This document shows, in pieces, positions 1 through 11,574 of a stretch of 64,000 nt of DNA. Source of the DNA: Lepeophtheirus salmonis. Taxonomy: Eukaryota > Arthropoda > Copepoda > Siphonostomatoida > Caligidae. The stretch lies in the NCBI RefSeq assembly GCF_016086655.4, contig NC_052131.2, positions 32,675,705 through 32,739,704 on the forward strand. The letters run 5' to 3'. The first letter of the stretch is position 1. The number at the start of each line of letters is the position of its first letter. The notes under the pieces were generated by a model. The model saw only the letters and a program-made list of their open reading frames with translations, was not told the origin of the DNA and did not search any database. The position numbers and the translations under genes were made by a program.

Positions 1-1027
1 ATTCTGGAGTTGTAACCTCATTTGATCGACAACTCCAAGGTTTGTCCTTGCAGATCCTACTACCTCAATTTAAACCCAACTATGTAAAACCTTAAAAGTG
101 TAAACTATAGAGAGAACTCAACCAGAGTAGTTCAGTTTTTACTCTGTTTTGGCTAAGGCCTTTCAAATAAAAGTATTGGATTACATAAAAAGTACCAATT
201 TTCACTGTTAACGTTCAGTATTGATGGCTGCTAAAGAAAATCCTAAGCCTTTAAACTTAAAATATATGATTTATAGATTTTCTACATTCTAGTATACTGA
301 TTTTTTTAAACAACCGTCATCCCTTACTGAGGACTGATACTTCAGGGACTAACATCGTATCCAACATACATAAACCCGCCTGTTGGCCTTTACATATTTG
401 TGAGTCATCACTTGTGCTTCTTCCTAGTCTGGATTTTGCAAAACTTTTATTTTAAGGAAAAAGTGTATAAAACCACCAAAACCGAATTAAGGAAATAGTG
501 TACGAATTCTTTGAAGTTTTGTAATGATGAAATGAAAATATACAGCAAAATATATAATTAATCAATCATTTATGTGGATTTGATCCGAGACTGATTGTCT
601 AGATTCATTTGTGTGACATAGGCAGTCTTTTTCAATCTTTTAGACATGTAGTCTTTTAGGAATGAATATTGAATGCACTTATCCTTGGGCCCACATTTTA
701 AGATATAAAAAACCACATTTGAAATTCTTTGCCATAGACTCACTCTGCTCAACCCCACTTTTTTTAATAATGATTCTTCATATTTAATCTGTTTAGTTTA
801 AAAGTTCATAAACCCGACGACCAATCAGCAAACAAAACTGTGCCCAAATTCCGTAAATTGATTCATTTTTGGCCGATACTCTGAATAAGGTCCATTTTGA
901 GTGATTCAAAATATCTAGAGAAGGGCTACTGAACCTCTCCTTGATAGTCATTTTCTGCGTACGCTGTATAAAGGGTAGTGTTGTATCGCTCTTTATTAAT
1001 GAATAAAGACTGCAGTGAGGTGTCCAC
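1..1027. other. AT-rich spacer, no gene seen
   Basis: No recognisable coding similarity, RNA gene or repeat terminus is visible here. The only open frame of note, 62 codons on the minus strand at 570-758, has no motif and typical spacer composition, so it is treated as chance. Confidence 0.6.
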
Positions 1028-1180
1028 CAGGGGTGTCCACAGGATTATATTTTTTTTTTGTTGGGGGAGAGTTTTTGGTTTTTTTTAAAGAAAAAATTGG
1101 AAAATTAAATTTCGTAATTCAGAAATCTAGAGCTATTCACAATTTTATTTTTTTGTGTGTGTGTGTGAAGCTCAGTCCTG
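1028..1180 (+). repeat. A-family element, left end only
   Basis: It starts with CAGGGGTGTCCACAGG followed by ATTATA, the terminus shared by many copies in this window. The family has related ends on both sides (consensus CAGGGGCGTCCRCAGG), one followed by an ATTATATATA stretch and the other by a GGGGTGGGCTGGAG-like stretch. The interior is runs of A and T with a recurring GTGAATAGCTGTGG-type unit. A CAGGGG start is typical of hAT-superfamily elements, so a non-autonomous hAT is inferred. This copy breaks off near a TG repeat at about 1155. Confidence 0.6.
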
Positions 1181-1420
1181 CATATGACGTCACTCAACTT
1201 TATTTAGTGATTTTTCAATCAGCTCTAGTACTGACACTGACACTGAAGGACCGGTCTCAAAAATGGATAAGACTAGTCCTAAGAATAGACAGTACCAAAT
1301 AAATAACACTAATATTGGGTTTGTATTAGTTATAGAAATAGATCCAAACTGATTGAAATGTAAAATTAAAATATGTAAAACATTATTGGGTCATAGCTTA
1401 GATACTCACGACATAGGACA

Positions 1421-1885
1421 GTGGCTCTCAAACTTTTAAAAGTGCACCCCAAACCCCTGTAGAATCTAAAACTCTCATTTAAAAAAATGAAATTTGATAA
1501 TTTTAAAAATAATTATACTTGTTAAAATCTTTTGAAGGATTAATTAACCCCAAACTTGGTTTTTGGAATTTGTTTAAAAGTAACCACTAAAATATTTTTT
1601 TGTTTAAATCAATAAATATTCACCAAAAATTAAATTCTTTGGAAAAAAATAAATTTCATTTTTACATTTAAAAAATTTCAAATACTATTTTTTTAAAAAT
1701 TACAATTTGGACAAAAAAGTTCAAAAATCCATAACTATTCAAAGAAAATTCATTTTTTTGCAAATTTTTTGAAAAATAAAGTGTTTTGGAAAATTGAATG
1801 TAGCCCTCCACCCCACCCCATGTTATTTATTTCACTTAAAACAATGGGAAGTAGTATACCCATTATTCCCATAATGTTCCCCAAT
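1421..1885. repeat. hAT-like terminus and A-family interior, degraded
   Basis: The left part carries CAGTGGCTCTCAAAC, a terminus widely seen on hAT MITEs. It is followed by the A/T-run interior typical of the A-family, ending in a C-rich stretch (about 1803-1819) like the GGGTGGG end of that family. I could not match a clean target duplication. Confidence 0.4.
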
Positions 1886-3062
1886 CCCTGGTCATAAGGG
1901 ATATAGAATAGTTTATGTAATATTTTTGATTTATTTAATCTTCCGGATGGTCCAGACTTGATTCCTACAATATGTAGGTACGTACACTTTGCTCGTCAAC
2001 CCTTTTTTAATGAAGTGGGGGGAAGGGGGAAGACAGTATAAAATAAAGAAGAGAGACGATGACGTAGTAAAAAAATGAAATTATTTTAAGAAAAAAAGAA
2101 ATAGGTCGTAAAAGCTTAACGAATTTTTAAAAAATATATAAATATTCTCCGTACTTCCTTTGTTCCTCAAATAATATAATGTCGAAGATTTGCTGTTATG
2201 GAAGGAGAGGGGAGCTTTGTTATTACTTTTCTATGTATGAATATTTCTAAAAGGACTCCAGATATTTGCTCAGTCTATGTTCTATGTACAATTACATATA
2301 CTACATAGATATACTGACTCTATGCATTTCCATTTGTTTATTTTCAATAAACAAACTTACATTGAAGGTCATGACATTGAATGAAAATTATCCATCCGTC
2401 AAGAGGCATGGAAACACACCTTTTGCATCTTTGAGTTTGTTGGGGTTGATTCTAATGATTCTTGGATTAGAGGAGCGTTACATAAAGCGTAGTTGAGACG
2501 GTTAAAAAAAGAAAAAAAAAACATAACAAAAACCGTCTAACCGACATTTTTACTATTTTTTTTTTTTGATTACTGCTCCAATTTGCCTTGAAATATGAAA
2601 GTATGCAATCTAATAAATTGTTCTTCAATTCAAAAATTTGCTAATTAAATAAATTTACTGGGAGTATAACCATTGACCAGCCAATCTCTCTGAATTACGA
2701 AGGAGATTGGAGAAGTTCCACATAGATATAATTACATAGTCTCAAATTAATCTTGCTTACCTATACAAAGGAGAACTGTTGAACTGGACATGATTCGCAT
2801 TCGAGTTGTTTTTCAATTACTTAATCTTGACTTGGACTCAACTTGACCGCCTATGATTGTTATAGGGATCTATACAAAACGGATTGTTTAGGGTTCAAAT
2901 CCCAAATATGGGATTAAACATTAATTTATGAAAATAAGAACACCGCAAAAGACTAAAAAAAAGCTGAAAAACTGTTAAAAGGGCTCCACACCTTTGATTA
3001 TAAAAGTTTATATGAGGTTTTAAAATTTTCGGATAGGCTAAATGAGTACAAGTTAAACTGAA
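1886..3062. other. Spacer without recognised gene
   Basis: Mostly AT-rich sequence with A and T runs. A 76-codon open frame on the plus strand (2266-2496) begins with a hydrophobic stretch but shows no known motif and no splice context I can support. A tRNA B-box-like GGTTCAAATCC near 2891 lacks an A box and a cloverleaf. Confidence 0.5.
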
Positions 3063-3180
3063 GGATCTGGACGCCGTTTTGAGGATACTACTGCAGAAAT
3101 CATGTATAAAATCGTTATTTTTTTGATGGATGACAGAAGAATGAATGTGCATCAGATTGCTAGTCCTGCGGACATCTAGA
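3063..3180 (+). pseudogene. Mariner transposase N-terminal fragment
   Basis: The plus-strand frame reads a GSGRR motif followed by a TTAEI segment and a DDRRMNVHQIA segment. This matches the end of the first and the start of the second helix-turn-helix of mariner transposases (family pattern SGRP, then a TxExxxKxH segment, then DRRxxxxxIA). Only about 40 residues are recognisable, and upstream sequence contains stops. It runs into the opposite-strand mariner C-terminal fragment at about 3180, so the two pieces face each other rather than forming one gene. The call rests on pattern memory, without an alignment. Confidence 0.45.
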
Positions 3181-3184
3181 TTTG

Positions 3185-3550
3185 AAACCCTATTTCCATT
3201 AATTTTGCGACCACAACTACTGAGGTGTGAGCTGGTACATTTTGGTGATGGAAAATGACTTTTTTATCAGCTAATCGTGGGCGTTCTTCTTGGAGCTCAG
3301 TTTTCAAACGGTCCAATGACAATGAATACCATGCACCAGTAATAGTTTAACCCTTTTCCAGATAGTCGATGACGACTATTCCTAGTGCATCCAAAAGACA
3401 GTCTCCATAATCTTTCCGGCCGATTCCTCGATTAAAAAAATACCAAACAGAAAAAAATAGACACATCTGATTGAAAGTTGTATTGTGTTCTTCCAAGAGA
3501 TGATACTAACTCAACATACGCGCCAGTAGTGTCATTTTCCAACGACCCTC
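3185..3550 (-). pseudogene. Mariner transposase catalytic-domain fragment
   Basis: Read on the minus strand, the segment carries a VIDYLEKG motif, an ITGAWYSLSLDRLKTE stretch, then ADKKVIFHH followed by QNVPAHTS and a VAKLMEIGF stretch. This is the central catalytic region of a mariner transposase. The second catalytic aspartate, expected in HHDNAPAH, is a glutamine codon here (complement of 3242-3244), and stops and a frameshift interrupt the frame, so it cannot be active. The upstream part, ending near 3550 in a GGTCGTT-like terminus, is very similar to 47243-47500. Both copies lack the N-terminal DNA-binding coding region between terminus and catalytic domain. Confidence 0.8.
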
Positions 3551-4468
3551 GTACATATGATGTTCAAGGTTCAACTTAGCTATTTAAAGGAAATAATTAG
3601 GTATTTAGGTACAACATGCACTCTTTTTACTTCTTGTCCGGGGAGACCACGGACCATTTAATGAAATATTCTGGATTTTGTATACCTCCATTGAAATCAA
3701 AGTAAATATATAAATATGTACTAAATATTTTATCTACTCAAGCTCGGACTTGAAATTGAAAACTCAACTTGAAGTCAGAACCATATGAACTCAGACACCA
3801 ATCCAGATGGATACGAAAGCTACTTTATCACATAGTTTTAAAAAGGTTAGTTTTTTTAAGTTGTGCTTTTCTAATGGAAGAATGATAAAAAAGCAAAGAA
3901 TAAAATATGATCCTCGCAAAGGTGAGAATTGATTGCACATATAATTTGCTTTTATCAGTATACTATGACCATCATTAAAACAAAATATCTTTGACAATAT
4001 TTGTATTTATTTATTTAATTTTCTTAAATTAGATCCTGTGCACATCAGAAGATTTCATTATATTTTTTGCGATGGGTGAGTATTTAGCAAGGATCCGACA
4101 TGACCTTGAAATACTCTTGATGGTATTAAAAAAAGAATTAAACAAAAGAAATAGAAGACAGGGAGAAAACTTATCAAATTTTCAACTTTAGAGAAAATAA
4201 TATATTTTTTCAGCATTGAGCTTTGTTGGATGACGATCCATCTATAGTCGCTCTATTGCCTATTAATAGAGTTGGTAAGTAAGTACAGTAAGGTTGAGAT
4301 CATTTTTTCAATATGGTGGACCACTCCTTGAAAAAAAAAAAAATGAAAGACTTTTCGGGTCAAATATTAAAGAAGAAAAAAAGTAATTAATATATAGGAT
4401 AGGTCCCAAAAAAGTAGCAACAGGATTCAGAAAGTGTTTGGGGATCATCAAAATAGAAATATAATTTG
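3551..4468. other. AT-rich spacer, no gene seen
   Basis: No convincing coding or structural feature. The 68-codon minus-strand frame at 3791-3997 has no recognisable motif. Confidence 0.55.
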
Positions 4469-5120
4469 TAGAGGCGTCCACAGTATTATATATGTATTAA
4501 TATAAATATTTTTTTTTGTGTGTGGGGGGGGGGAGGGGTTAATTTTTCGAATTTTTATGAAAGAAAATAAAATAAAAATTATTTTCAAAAAAAAAGTTTC
4601 ATTTTGTGGATAATTTTTTTTTTTTTTCATATATAAAATTATTTTTCTTTTAAATTTCAAAAGTTAAAGTTAAATTTTGGCAAAAAAATTCATAAATCTT
4701 CAGATGTTCACAAAAAAGTTCAAAAACTAAAATTAAATATTTTGAAAAAAAATTGCAAATATTAATTTTTTTTCGAAAATCCAAAGGTATGCACAAAAAA
4801 AACTTTGGGGAAAAGATTCAAAAATGAACTTAGAAATATTAAATTCTTCAGATATTCACAAAAATTAAATTTTTGTGTGTAAAAAATTTTCAAATATAAT
4901 TTTTTTTTTTTTACATAAAAAACCCTAAGATTATCACAAAAAATTTGGAATAAAATTTGAAATATTATTTTTCACAAAAATATAATTTTTTGGCAAAATT
5001 TTAAAAATCCGTAGTTATTCAAAGATAGTTAAATTTTTATGAAAAAAATTGTAAGAATATTTTTTCTATAGAAAATTTGGATATTGGGCCACTCCAGCCC
5101 ACCCCCTGCGGAAGCCCCTG
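4469..5120 (+). mobile_element. A-family element, near full length
   Basis: Left end TAGAGGCGTCCACAG with a TATATAT stretch; right end CCACCCCCTGCGGAAGCCCCTG, the inverted form of the family terminus. The interior is A/T runs with repeated TTCACAAAAA-type units plus a G run at about 4525-4534. Flanks show only weak similarity, so the target duplication is unproven. Confidence 0.6.
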
Positions 5121-5540
5121 ATATATGTACATGATATGTAAAAAAATTAGATTTGAAGACGAAAAATGCAAAAATAAAGTATTTTGGTTTTGTTTTCGTT
5201 ATTATTATTGCTATTTATAATTTCGAGAGAGAAAGAAACTTGATTTTATTTCTGAGTGTTTTTTTTAGATAGTTAGTCTGGCCAAGGATATACTTTTATC
5301 TATCTATAGCCATCAAGGTCAAGAACTTACTGCTTTTAAATCCACGTTAATCAGGTTATTATGAGTTTTTTCTCTATTATAAAATTATATTGTAGAGGGT
5401 AGGTTAGTATTTGTTGGTTAATAAATAATAAGAATATAATTAATTGATCACGTCGCGATTTATAACAAAAAGTGAACTCATATACCTTGTATTTTTTATA
5501 TATAATAGTTAGCTGATACAAGATATTACTTATTTTTATT

Positions 5541-5835
5541 CAGGGGTCTCTGTAGGATTATATATATTTATTTGTTTTTTGGTTTTTAAAAAAAAATGTT
5601 AAAATTTCTTTAAAAAAACAAAAAATTAAAAATTTAAGATCTATATATTAAATTTTGTGGAAAAAAATTCAAAATCCATAGCAACTTACAAAAAAATTAA
5701 ATTTTTTGAAAAAAAAATTTAAAGAAGGATATTTTAAAAATTAAATTTTTCGAATTTTTAAATTAAAAACTAATTTTTTTTTCTAAAAATGTAATTTTTG
5801 GAAAAAAAACAAAAATTTATAGCTACTCATAGGAA
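5541..5835 (+). repeat. A-family element, right-truncated
   Basis: It begins CAGGGGTCTCTGTAGG followed by ATTATATATA and continues in the A/T-run interior. The GGGTGGG right end is missing. Confidence 0.55.
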
Positions 5836-7965
5836 ATAGGATTTTTGACCTTTATTCTATTTCTGAAAGGTTGAGTGATACAACATAAGTACACATATGT
5901 TCATGACTAGCTTTTTTGAAATAAATAAAAATATTATGTATTTTTTCTTTTGCTGTTTTCGTCATTTGACTCAAAGTATAATTTTGCAAGATAAAATTAT
6001 GGTAACGATTTGGAATAAGCTAACAGCATTAGCCAACTTGCACGAAAATTTACACTTTATTCTTGATATCAAATGTTGATTTTTCTGCTACTTTTACCTT
6101 ATATGTGTTCTGTACGTTGATTGGTTACATTTAAATGAGCTCTTCCTAAGAAGCAAAGAAGAATTTCCGACAATTACATTATTAAAGTATAATGGGAATA
6201 ATTAGTTAAGGGATAGGAATGGATTTTGAGCACCTTTTTTTCGTTTCTTATTATAAAAGGAGAGGTTTCGAGATACAATAAAGGTAAAGACGTGTTGAAT
6301 ATAAATATTAGTTCCTTACTAGTGCATTGTTATTGCATGATTAAATGTCAGCTCTTGGAGAGGGTAGTTTTTATTTAAGAAAAGTTTGTTTGTACGTATG
6401 TCTTTTACTTAATTTATTTACAACGAATAATCATCTTTGATCTAAGAAATATCAATCAATCATATTAATGACATCTCACAGGTGTTTCATATGTAGCACC
6501 GAGCGTGTGCATGACATGAAAAAAGAAAATTTAGTAAATATTTATAGAGTTGTATAAGAACGGTATGTAAAAATGAAGAAATCTCGTGGGTGTTTAGATC
6601 AACTCCTATAACATAAAACTTGAGTTGAGGACAACCTAAGGCTCAGAACTCTAGAGACTAATTTACTCATCATCTAAAGGCTCATCAAGTCATTTTTTTT
6701 TCTTAACCTGTTATTATCATTATTTTATTCTTGAGGAGAGAACATCTATGTATTGAGTATGTACGTAGTAGTGAGCTCATAAAAACGATGAGTAACACTT
6801 AGGATTTTCTATATTATTTTTTGAAGGTAAGTTTGTTTGTTCGACTACGCCTAAAAACTCCAAGCAATACCAAGTACTACCACTAGTATATTTATAAACT
6901 TGAACACCTTACAAATTACATATTCAAATAAAATAAAAATACATATATGCCATTAACAGACATGAAATCAAGTAAAACACAATTGATTCTGTATGACGTC
7001 TCCTCATTTAAGTAAATCAATTACTTAAATATTTTGTAGTCAGCTGTAGATGTATTTTCTCCCCATCCACCTTATCAGTGATCCAAATAACCTTTGTGGG
7101 GGTAAATTCGAATTAGCTAATGTGAACAATTCACATTTATTACTTATTTATAAAATAAGAATTCCATAGTTGGGCGTCTATTATTGGCTAAATAACTGAT
7201 TTGAGTGTTTATTTTCTTTTTGGAGAACAAAAGGTTGCAAGATTCAAATAAAGGTAACGAGGTATTTGTGTTTGCCTTATGAGGGATCTGAATGTTGATT
7301 GGTAGAATTCGAATGAACTCTTGTTAACAATTCCCAATATTTCCATAGTGAGGAAGAGTCATTTGCTAACAAGTAACAAGTGTTGGATTCTAATAACTAT
7401 TTATAAATGTACTCTTTTTTATAAGTATATGAAGGTACAGCCATAGGTATTCGAAAAATAAAAAGAAGTAAGTATGAAGGAAACTTTGTCCTTGAGGTCT
7501 AGAATTTTAAACTGTAGAAAGAAAGAAGGAAAAAATACTATAGGAAATTATAGAATCCAACTTACTTCCTATCACACTTTTTTGATTATATTATATTAGT
7601 GTATATAATACATAGGCACATCATCTTAGAATTTTTATGTGACGTATAGTGTAAATAAGTATATAATATTATTTATTCAGAACACATCTCTTCATCCTCT
7701 CCTTTGACAAATAATAATTACATATATTTTTTTCAAATATTATTCATTGATTATAATAATTTCTTCGAGGTATCTTTTATTTATTGAATGTCTTCATTAT
7801 TTTCATGGACATCTGGAAACCATTCTTCTTTTTACTCCTCACTTCATAGATAATCAATATTACTATCATCAATAGGTATGATTCATACCCATTCTGTCTT
7901 TTGCTCTGGTGTGTAATAGACCGCAGAACTTTTTTAGAGTGGAGGTGGGAAATATATAAACTATT
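5836..7965. other. Spacer with fragments of dispersed repeats
   Basis: No gene is supported. At 6430-6540 there is a GATCTAAGAAATA block followed by CGAGCGTGTGCATGACATG that recurs near 38478, 52425 and 52895. At about 6700-6880 lies a copy of the C-family repeat (see 43910-44110), on the opposite strand. The 60- and 63-codon frames at 5897 and 7777 look like chance. Confidence 0.5.
6700..6880 (-). repeat. C-family dispersed repeat
   Basis: Contains TTCTTGAGGAGAGAACATCT, GCTCATAAAAACGATGAGTA and a GACTACGCCTAAAAACTCC segment. Diverged counterparts occur at 38745-38885 and 62640-62815 on the same strand, and at 14280-14860, 17990-18170 and 43910-44110 on the other. No coding capacity. Class is unknown. 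Confidence 0.55.
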
Positions 7966-8789
7966 CAAGGTTGTGCCCTTATCAGTCTAGCGGTTCAAGC
8001 GGTTTTGGTTCTTGAACCGATAGATCCGGAACTGACAAAGTCGAACGTAGACCAAAATATATTGCTTATCGCTCTCAGTTCTTGTGACATTGTTACTATA
8101 TAGAATATATAAAAAAATGCAATAAATATTATGAAAAATGAATTAGCTTTAATCAAAAATTTATTTTTTGGGCTATTGCGGCGTTTTCTAATGATGACGT
8201 CGCAAGTTCTATTTGAGTTCCAAATGGATAAGGCTTTTTATGGATCTGGAAAAGTGGATCTAGGCACCAGACGTTGTAAATAAAAGATTATGGGTCCAGG
8301 TACGCTACTAAGCTTGTTGGAGCCCTATAATATGATAACTATAATATTTCTTAAACCAGGGTTTCCCAAACTTTACTATGCCAAGGCCCCCTACACCAAT
8401 ACATTTTAGCTGAAGCCCCTTATAAGAAACATGCGTACTATGTATGTGTAAACTGAAAGCAATCCTCAATTCTTCATCTTTCTATGCCCCCCTTGGCCTC
8501 CCTCACGGCTACCACTTTGAAAACCATTGTCTTAAGGAATCACAGTTTTAGTTTTTGGGGGCCCTGTGCAACTTGGGCAGCTACGCACACTGCGTATATG
8601 ATAGATGTAGCCCTGTTTGTAAATAATATGATTCCCTGGGCCCGAATTTTCTAGCAAAACCCCTTGTTTAAGTGCCTGTTACCACTGACCTTATATATAA
8701 AAGAACCGAGCCCGAAGACCGGAACTGTTAAAATGAAAGAACCAAGACCGTTACTCATAACCGTTGAAACTGAAGCGGGCACAATCTTG
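7966..8789. mobile_element. Inverted-repeat element with 8-bp target duplication
   Basis: The left end CAAGGTTGTGCCC is matched in inverted form by GGGCACAATCTTG at 8777-8789, and similarity continues for about 30 bp into both ends. The flanks are aaactatt (7958-7965) and taactatt (8790-8797), matching at 7 of 8 positions, as expected for an aged hAT-type target duplication. Near the left end the sequence forms a hairpin (cggttcaag paired with cttgaaccg, 7991-8019). The interior encodes no recognisable transposase, so this is a non-autonomous element. A second MITE is inserted in it at 8357-8529. Confidence 0.7.
8357..8529. mobile_element. 173-bp hAT-like MITE, nested
   Basis: Starts CAGGGTTTCCCAAACTT and ends in the inverted form AAGTGGTAGCC-type mirror, finishing ACTTTGAAAACCATTG. 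The flanking 8-mers are tcttaaac (8349-8356) and tcttaagg (8530-8537), identical at 6 of 8 positions. Ends of this kind (CAGTGGTTTCCCAAACTT) are typical of hAT MITEs. It lies inside the 824-bp element at 7966-8789 and is therefore the younger insertion. Confidence 0.75.
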
Positions 8790-8797
8790 TAACTATT

Positions 8798-9102
8798 GAA
8801 TAATAACTTCATAGTTTGTATGATTTGAGGCCTTTTTCTTTTCCTTTACAAATCAAAGGTTGCAGAAAAGTACTATAGGTAACAATGTGCGCGATGCAAC
8901 TGTTTATGAAAATGTCGCACTAATCAACATTATTTTTATTTTTTTATTTAATTGAATAAATATTTTTTCCTTCGAAAATTAATGATTAAGACAGATAATA
9001 GGAAAAGTGTTTCGTATATTTTTTATGATGAAACTGATCCATGGAACAAAAAGGTTGACACCATTTCTCTAGAGCAGTGGTTTTCAAATAGGGGTACATA
9101 AC
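8798..9102. other. Spacer with a hAT-like terminus
   Basis: AT-rich. At 9067-9090 the sequence ctctagag is followed by CAGTGGTTTTCAAATAGGGG, a typical hAT-MITE start with a typical target sequence. The rest of that element is interrupted by the A-family copy that follows, and no second end was found. Confidence 0.45.
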
Positions 9103-9570
9103 TTAGGGGCGTCCTCAGGGGGTGGGCTGGTTGGGCTGTAGTCCCCCGAATTAAGAATTTTTTGTTCATTAATAGGAAATGTAATATTTGATTTTTTTTC
9201 AAAAAATCAAATATTTGAAGTTTTTTTTTTTAATTTTTCTCCAAAAAAATTCATATTTAAAATTTTCCTCGAAAAATATAATGTTTATAATTTTTTTCAG
9301 ACACTTTTATAACTGAAGTTTTTTTCCAACAAATTAAAATTTTTATGAATAGCTGAGAATTTTGAATTTTTTCCCAAAAAAACTTAATTTCTTCATAATA
9401 CATATGGATTTTTGAATTTTTTTTTTTAAATTTTATTTCTTGTGAATTTTTAAAGATTTTTGAACAAACATCTTTAGATTTTCATTTTTTTTTTTTAAAT
9501 ATTAATTTTTGGATTTCTTGTCAAAAAACTCCAAAAACCAATACCCCGTTTAAAATATAATTGTGCCCCT
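9103..9570 (-). repeat. A-family element, reverse orientation
   Basis: Begins TAGGGGCGTCCTCAGGGGG followed by TGGGCTGG, the G-rich end of the family, and continues through A/T runs with GAATAGCTGAGAATTTTTG-like units to a TATAATTGTGCCCCT end. Confidence 0.6.
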
Positions 9571-10184
9571 TCACTGATCTTAAAAATCATTTGTGCTGGG
9601 ATGGGATACTTGAGTTAAATAAATATTTTAAAATAATTGTTATTCGTTCAAATTTAATCTCTTCGGAAAATTTTTAACTCTACACTTTAGAATTAAAAGT
9701 TTTTTCTCGCGTCTGGAAAGTTGTATTTGTTAAATTTGACAATGATTTAAAAAAAAACAAACTTTTGAATCGAAATTATCAAAAAATCCCAACGGTTTAC
9801 TCTGGCTGTACCTGATGACCTCTCCAATATATAATTTGGACCCCATTTTGAAAATGGGCCGGTGTTTTGAGGGTTTAATGAATTACTCTAGAATAGTTTT
9901 GTGACGGTAATTGTTCAGGTGCCAAAAAAAGTATCATTATTTTTGGATTTTGAAAACTTTTTTTTTAAAAAAAGACCAATATTATTATCGTATTTTTACC
10001 AAGAAGATTTTTTTTTCCTTTTTTTTTTGGGGGGGGGATTGGCACTTAGGGCTAATGACGATACAGGTAGTGGTTCCAAACTGTTTAAGTATATGTTGTA
10101 CAGTTTTAAATGAGTTAGTTCTCCGCTAACACTTTAGAACTGGTATACTGATTAACACTACTACTCTATAATTAACTAATATGC
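9571..10184. other. AT-rich spacer, no gene seen
   Basis: Two overlapping 70-72 codon frames at 9901-10129 run through homopolymer tracts, including a G run near 10030, and have no motif. They are regarded as chance. Confidence 0.5.
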
Positions 10185-10372
10185 AGAGATGAGATTTATG
10201 TCAAAGGACGAGGAGAAGGCGGGAGCAAGACACATGGCATTCCTGAATAAGAACATTGCCAATATCAGCTGTAAGGTATATGATTTCGGAAAGGATAATG
10301 AATTACTGCTATAAAGAGGAGCCCTTCTACATTTAAATACCATTAAAATATTCTAATTATAGCGGCAATGAT
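10185..10372 (+). repeat. D-family dispersed repeat
   Basis: Contains GACGAGGAGAAGGCGGGAGC, then ATCAGCTGTAAGG, TATATGATTTCGGAAAGGA and AATTACTGCTATAAAGAGGA. Diverged copies lie at 35405-35595 (closest) and 15985-16095 (3' part only). No coding potential seen. It abuts the mariner remnant that follows. Confidence 0.55.
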
Positions 10373-10374
10373 GG

Positions 10375-10640
10375 CGTAAAAGTCTGGTGTAAAACCCCGA
10401 GATCTCTTGCATGGCCCATTATGGACTCGAGGGGATTTGCCTGGACTGTTTTCTGGAACTCATCTGGGCCCAGTTTTCCCTATTTGACAGACCCTTCTTC
10501 CTCTCTAACGTTTCGTACTTGCCAACGGCGTTGACAATGGTCCTAGAGACACTCAACTGCTGGTAGTGCGAGAATGGAAGTTCGTCGATCCCGTTGAAGT
10601 GTCATTTTCTCTCTACTAGAGAGCTCAGGTTTTATTTCAT
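10375..10640 (-). pseudogene. Mariner/maT-like transposase N-terminal fragment
   Basis: The minus strand encodes, over several frames, a VSRTIVNAV helix-turn-helix core, an ERKKGLS stretch and a WAQMSSRKQ stretch, followed by sequence equivalent to HARDLG. These match the region between the two DNA-binding helix-turn-helix motifs of Tc1/mariner (maT-like) transposases and the same region of the copy at 31575-31920, which is plainly homologous at DNA level. Frameshifts and a stop break it, and no catalytic domain follows. Its GC content is well above the surrounding spacer. Confidence 0.6.
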
Positions 10641-11574
10641 TTTGTAACTAATTGTTTATGCTTTAATATATCGATATATGAATTAATGTCAATCACTCAA
10701 CCTTCATTAATTATTGAATTAGTAAGTGTTCAAATTTAAATGGACCACCCGTTAACGACAATATGTGAGAACTTTTCTTCCAGAGGGAGATATAAGACAC
10801 CCATGATTTATTAAATAATGATAAAGTAGAAGAAAGAGCACATGCAAAACCCGTTTTTCCTTTTTCAATTGCTGTACTTAGTTTTTTCTTTACACAGATC
10901 CCTTCTTTTCCGTATATGCTACCCCTATGAATTCACCCTTTTAATTGAATTAACATTGTAAACTATGTGAAAGGAAGAAAAAATATACTACGTCATGAGG
11001 ATAAAATGACATCATATGTTCTGCTATGTCAAAAGGGACGTCTTATTAGGAGGGTGGAGTATTTTCATAGCCTAAAAAAACTCCTCAATAGAATTTCACA
11101 GATTTTAAGAAAATCTAGTGTCTCAACAAAACGTCACTCAGATTAAAAAGTTTTCAAATTTGCAAAAACATCCAAGTACCAAATACATCTTTATATAATT
11201 ATTTATTAATATTTTGGCAAAATTAAAGTTAGCTGAAGCGTTTCGTTACTTTTGGGAGGGGAAATGACATAAAGCATTCTATAAATTTTAGTCTATAATC
11301 ATATATTACAAGGAAAAATTCATTGACTCTTTCAGCCTCTCCTCCTCTCTAGGGATAAAGAAAAAATAAATTGAAATTATAGGATACATTCATAATTGCT
11401 AGTTATTCAATTATGTCCTTCTCAACAAATATTTAGTCATGATGTATGTACATAATAAAAGTAGGAATATGAAGGACCTATAAGACGTACAATTTTATAT
11501 CAATAGATCACTTGTTAAATAACTTTGAAATTCATTCAGTTTATATTATTATTATTAAGACTATTTGAGGTGGT
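10641..11574. other. AT-rich spacer, no gene seen
   Basis: No similarity, terminus or structured repeat that I can support. Confidence 0.5.

Noticed and set aside
1421..1885. Complete hAT MITE from CAGTGGCTCTCAAAC to CCCAATCCCTG
   Set aside because: Flanking octamers acatagga and gtcataag do not align position for position, so the boundaries are unproven.
2880..2915. tRNA B-box-like GGTTCAAATCC
   Set aside because: No A box at the right distance and no acceptor or anticodon stem can be drawn.
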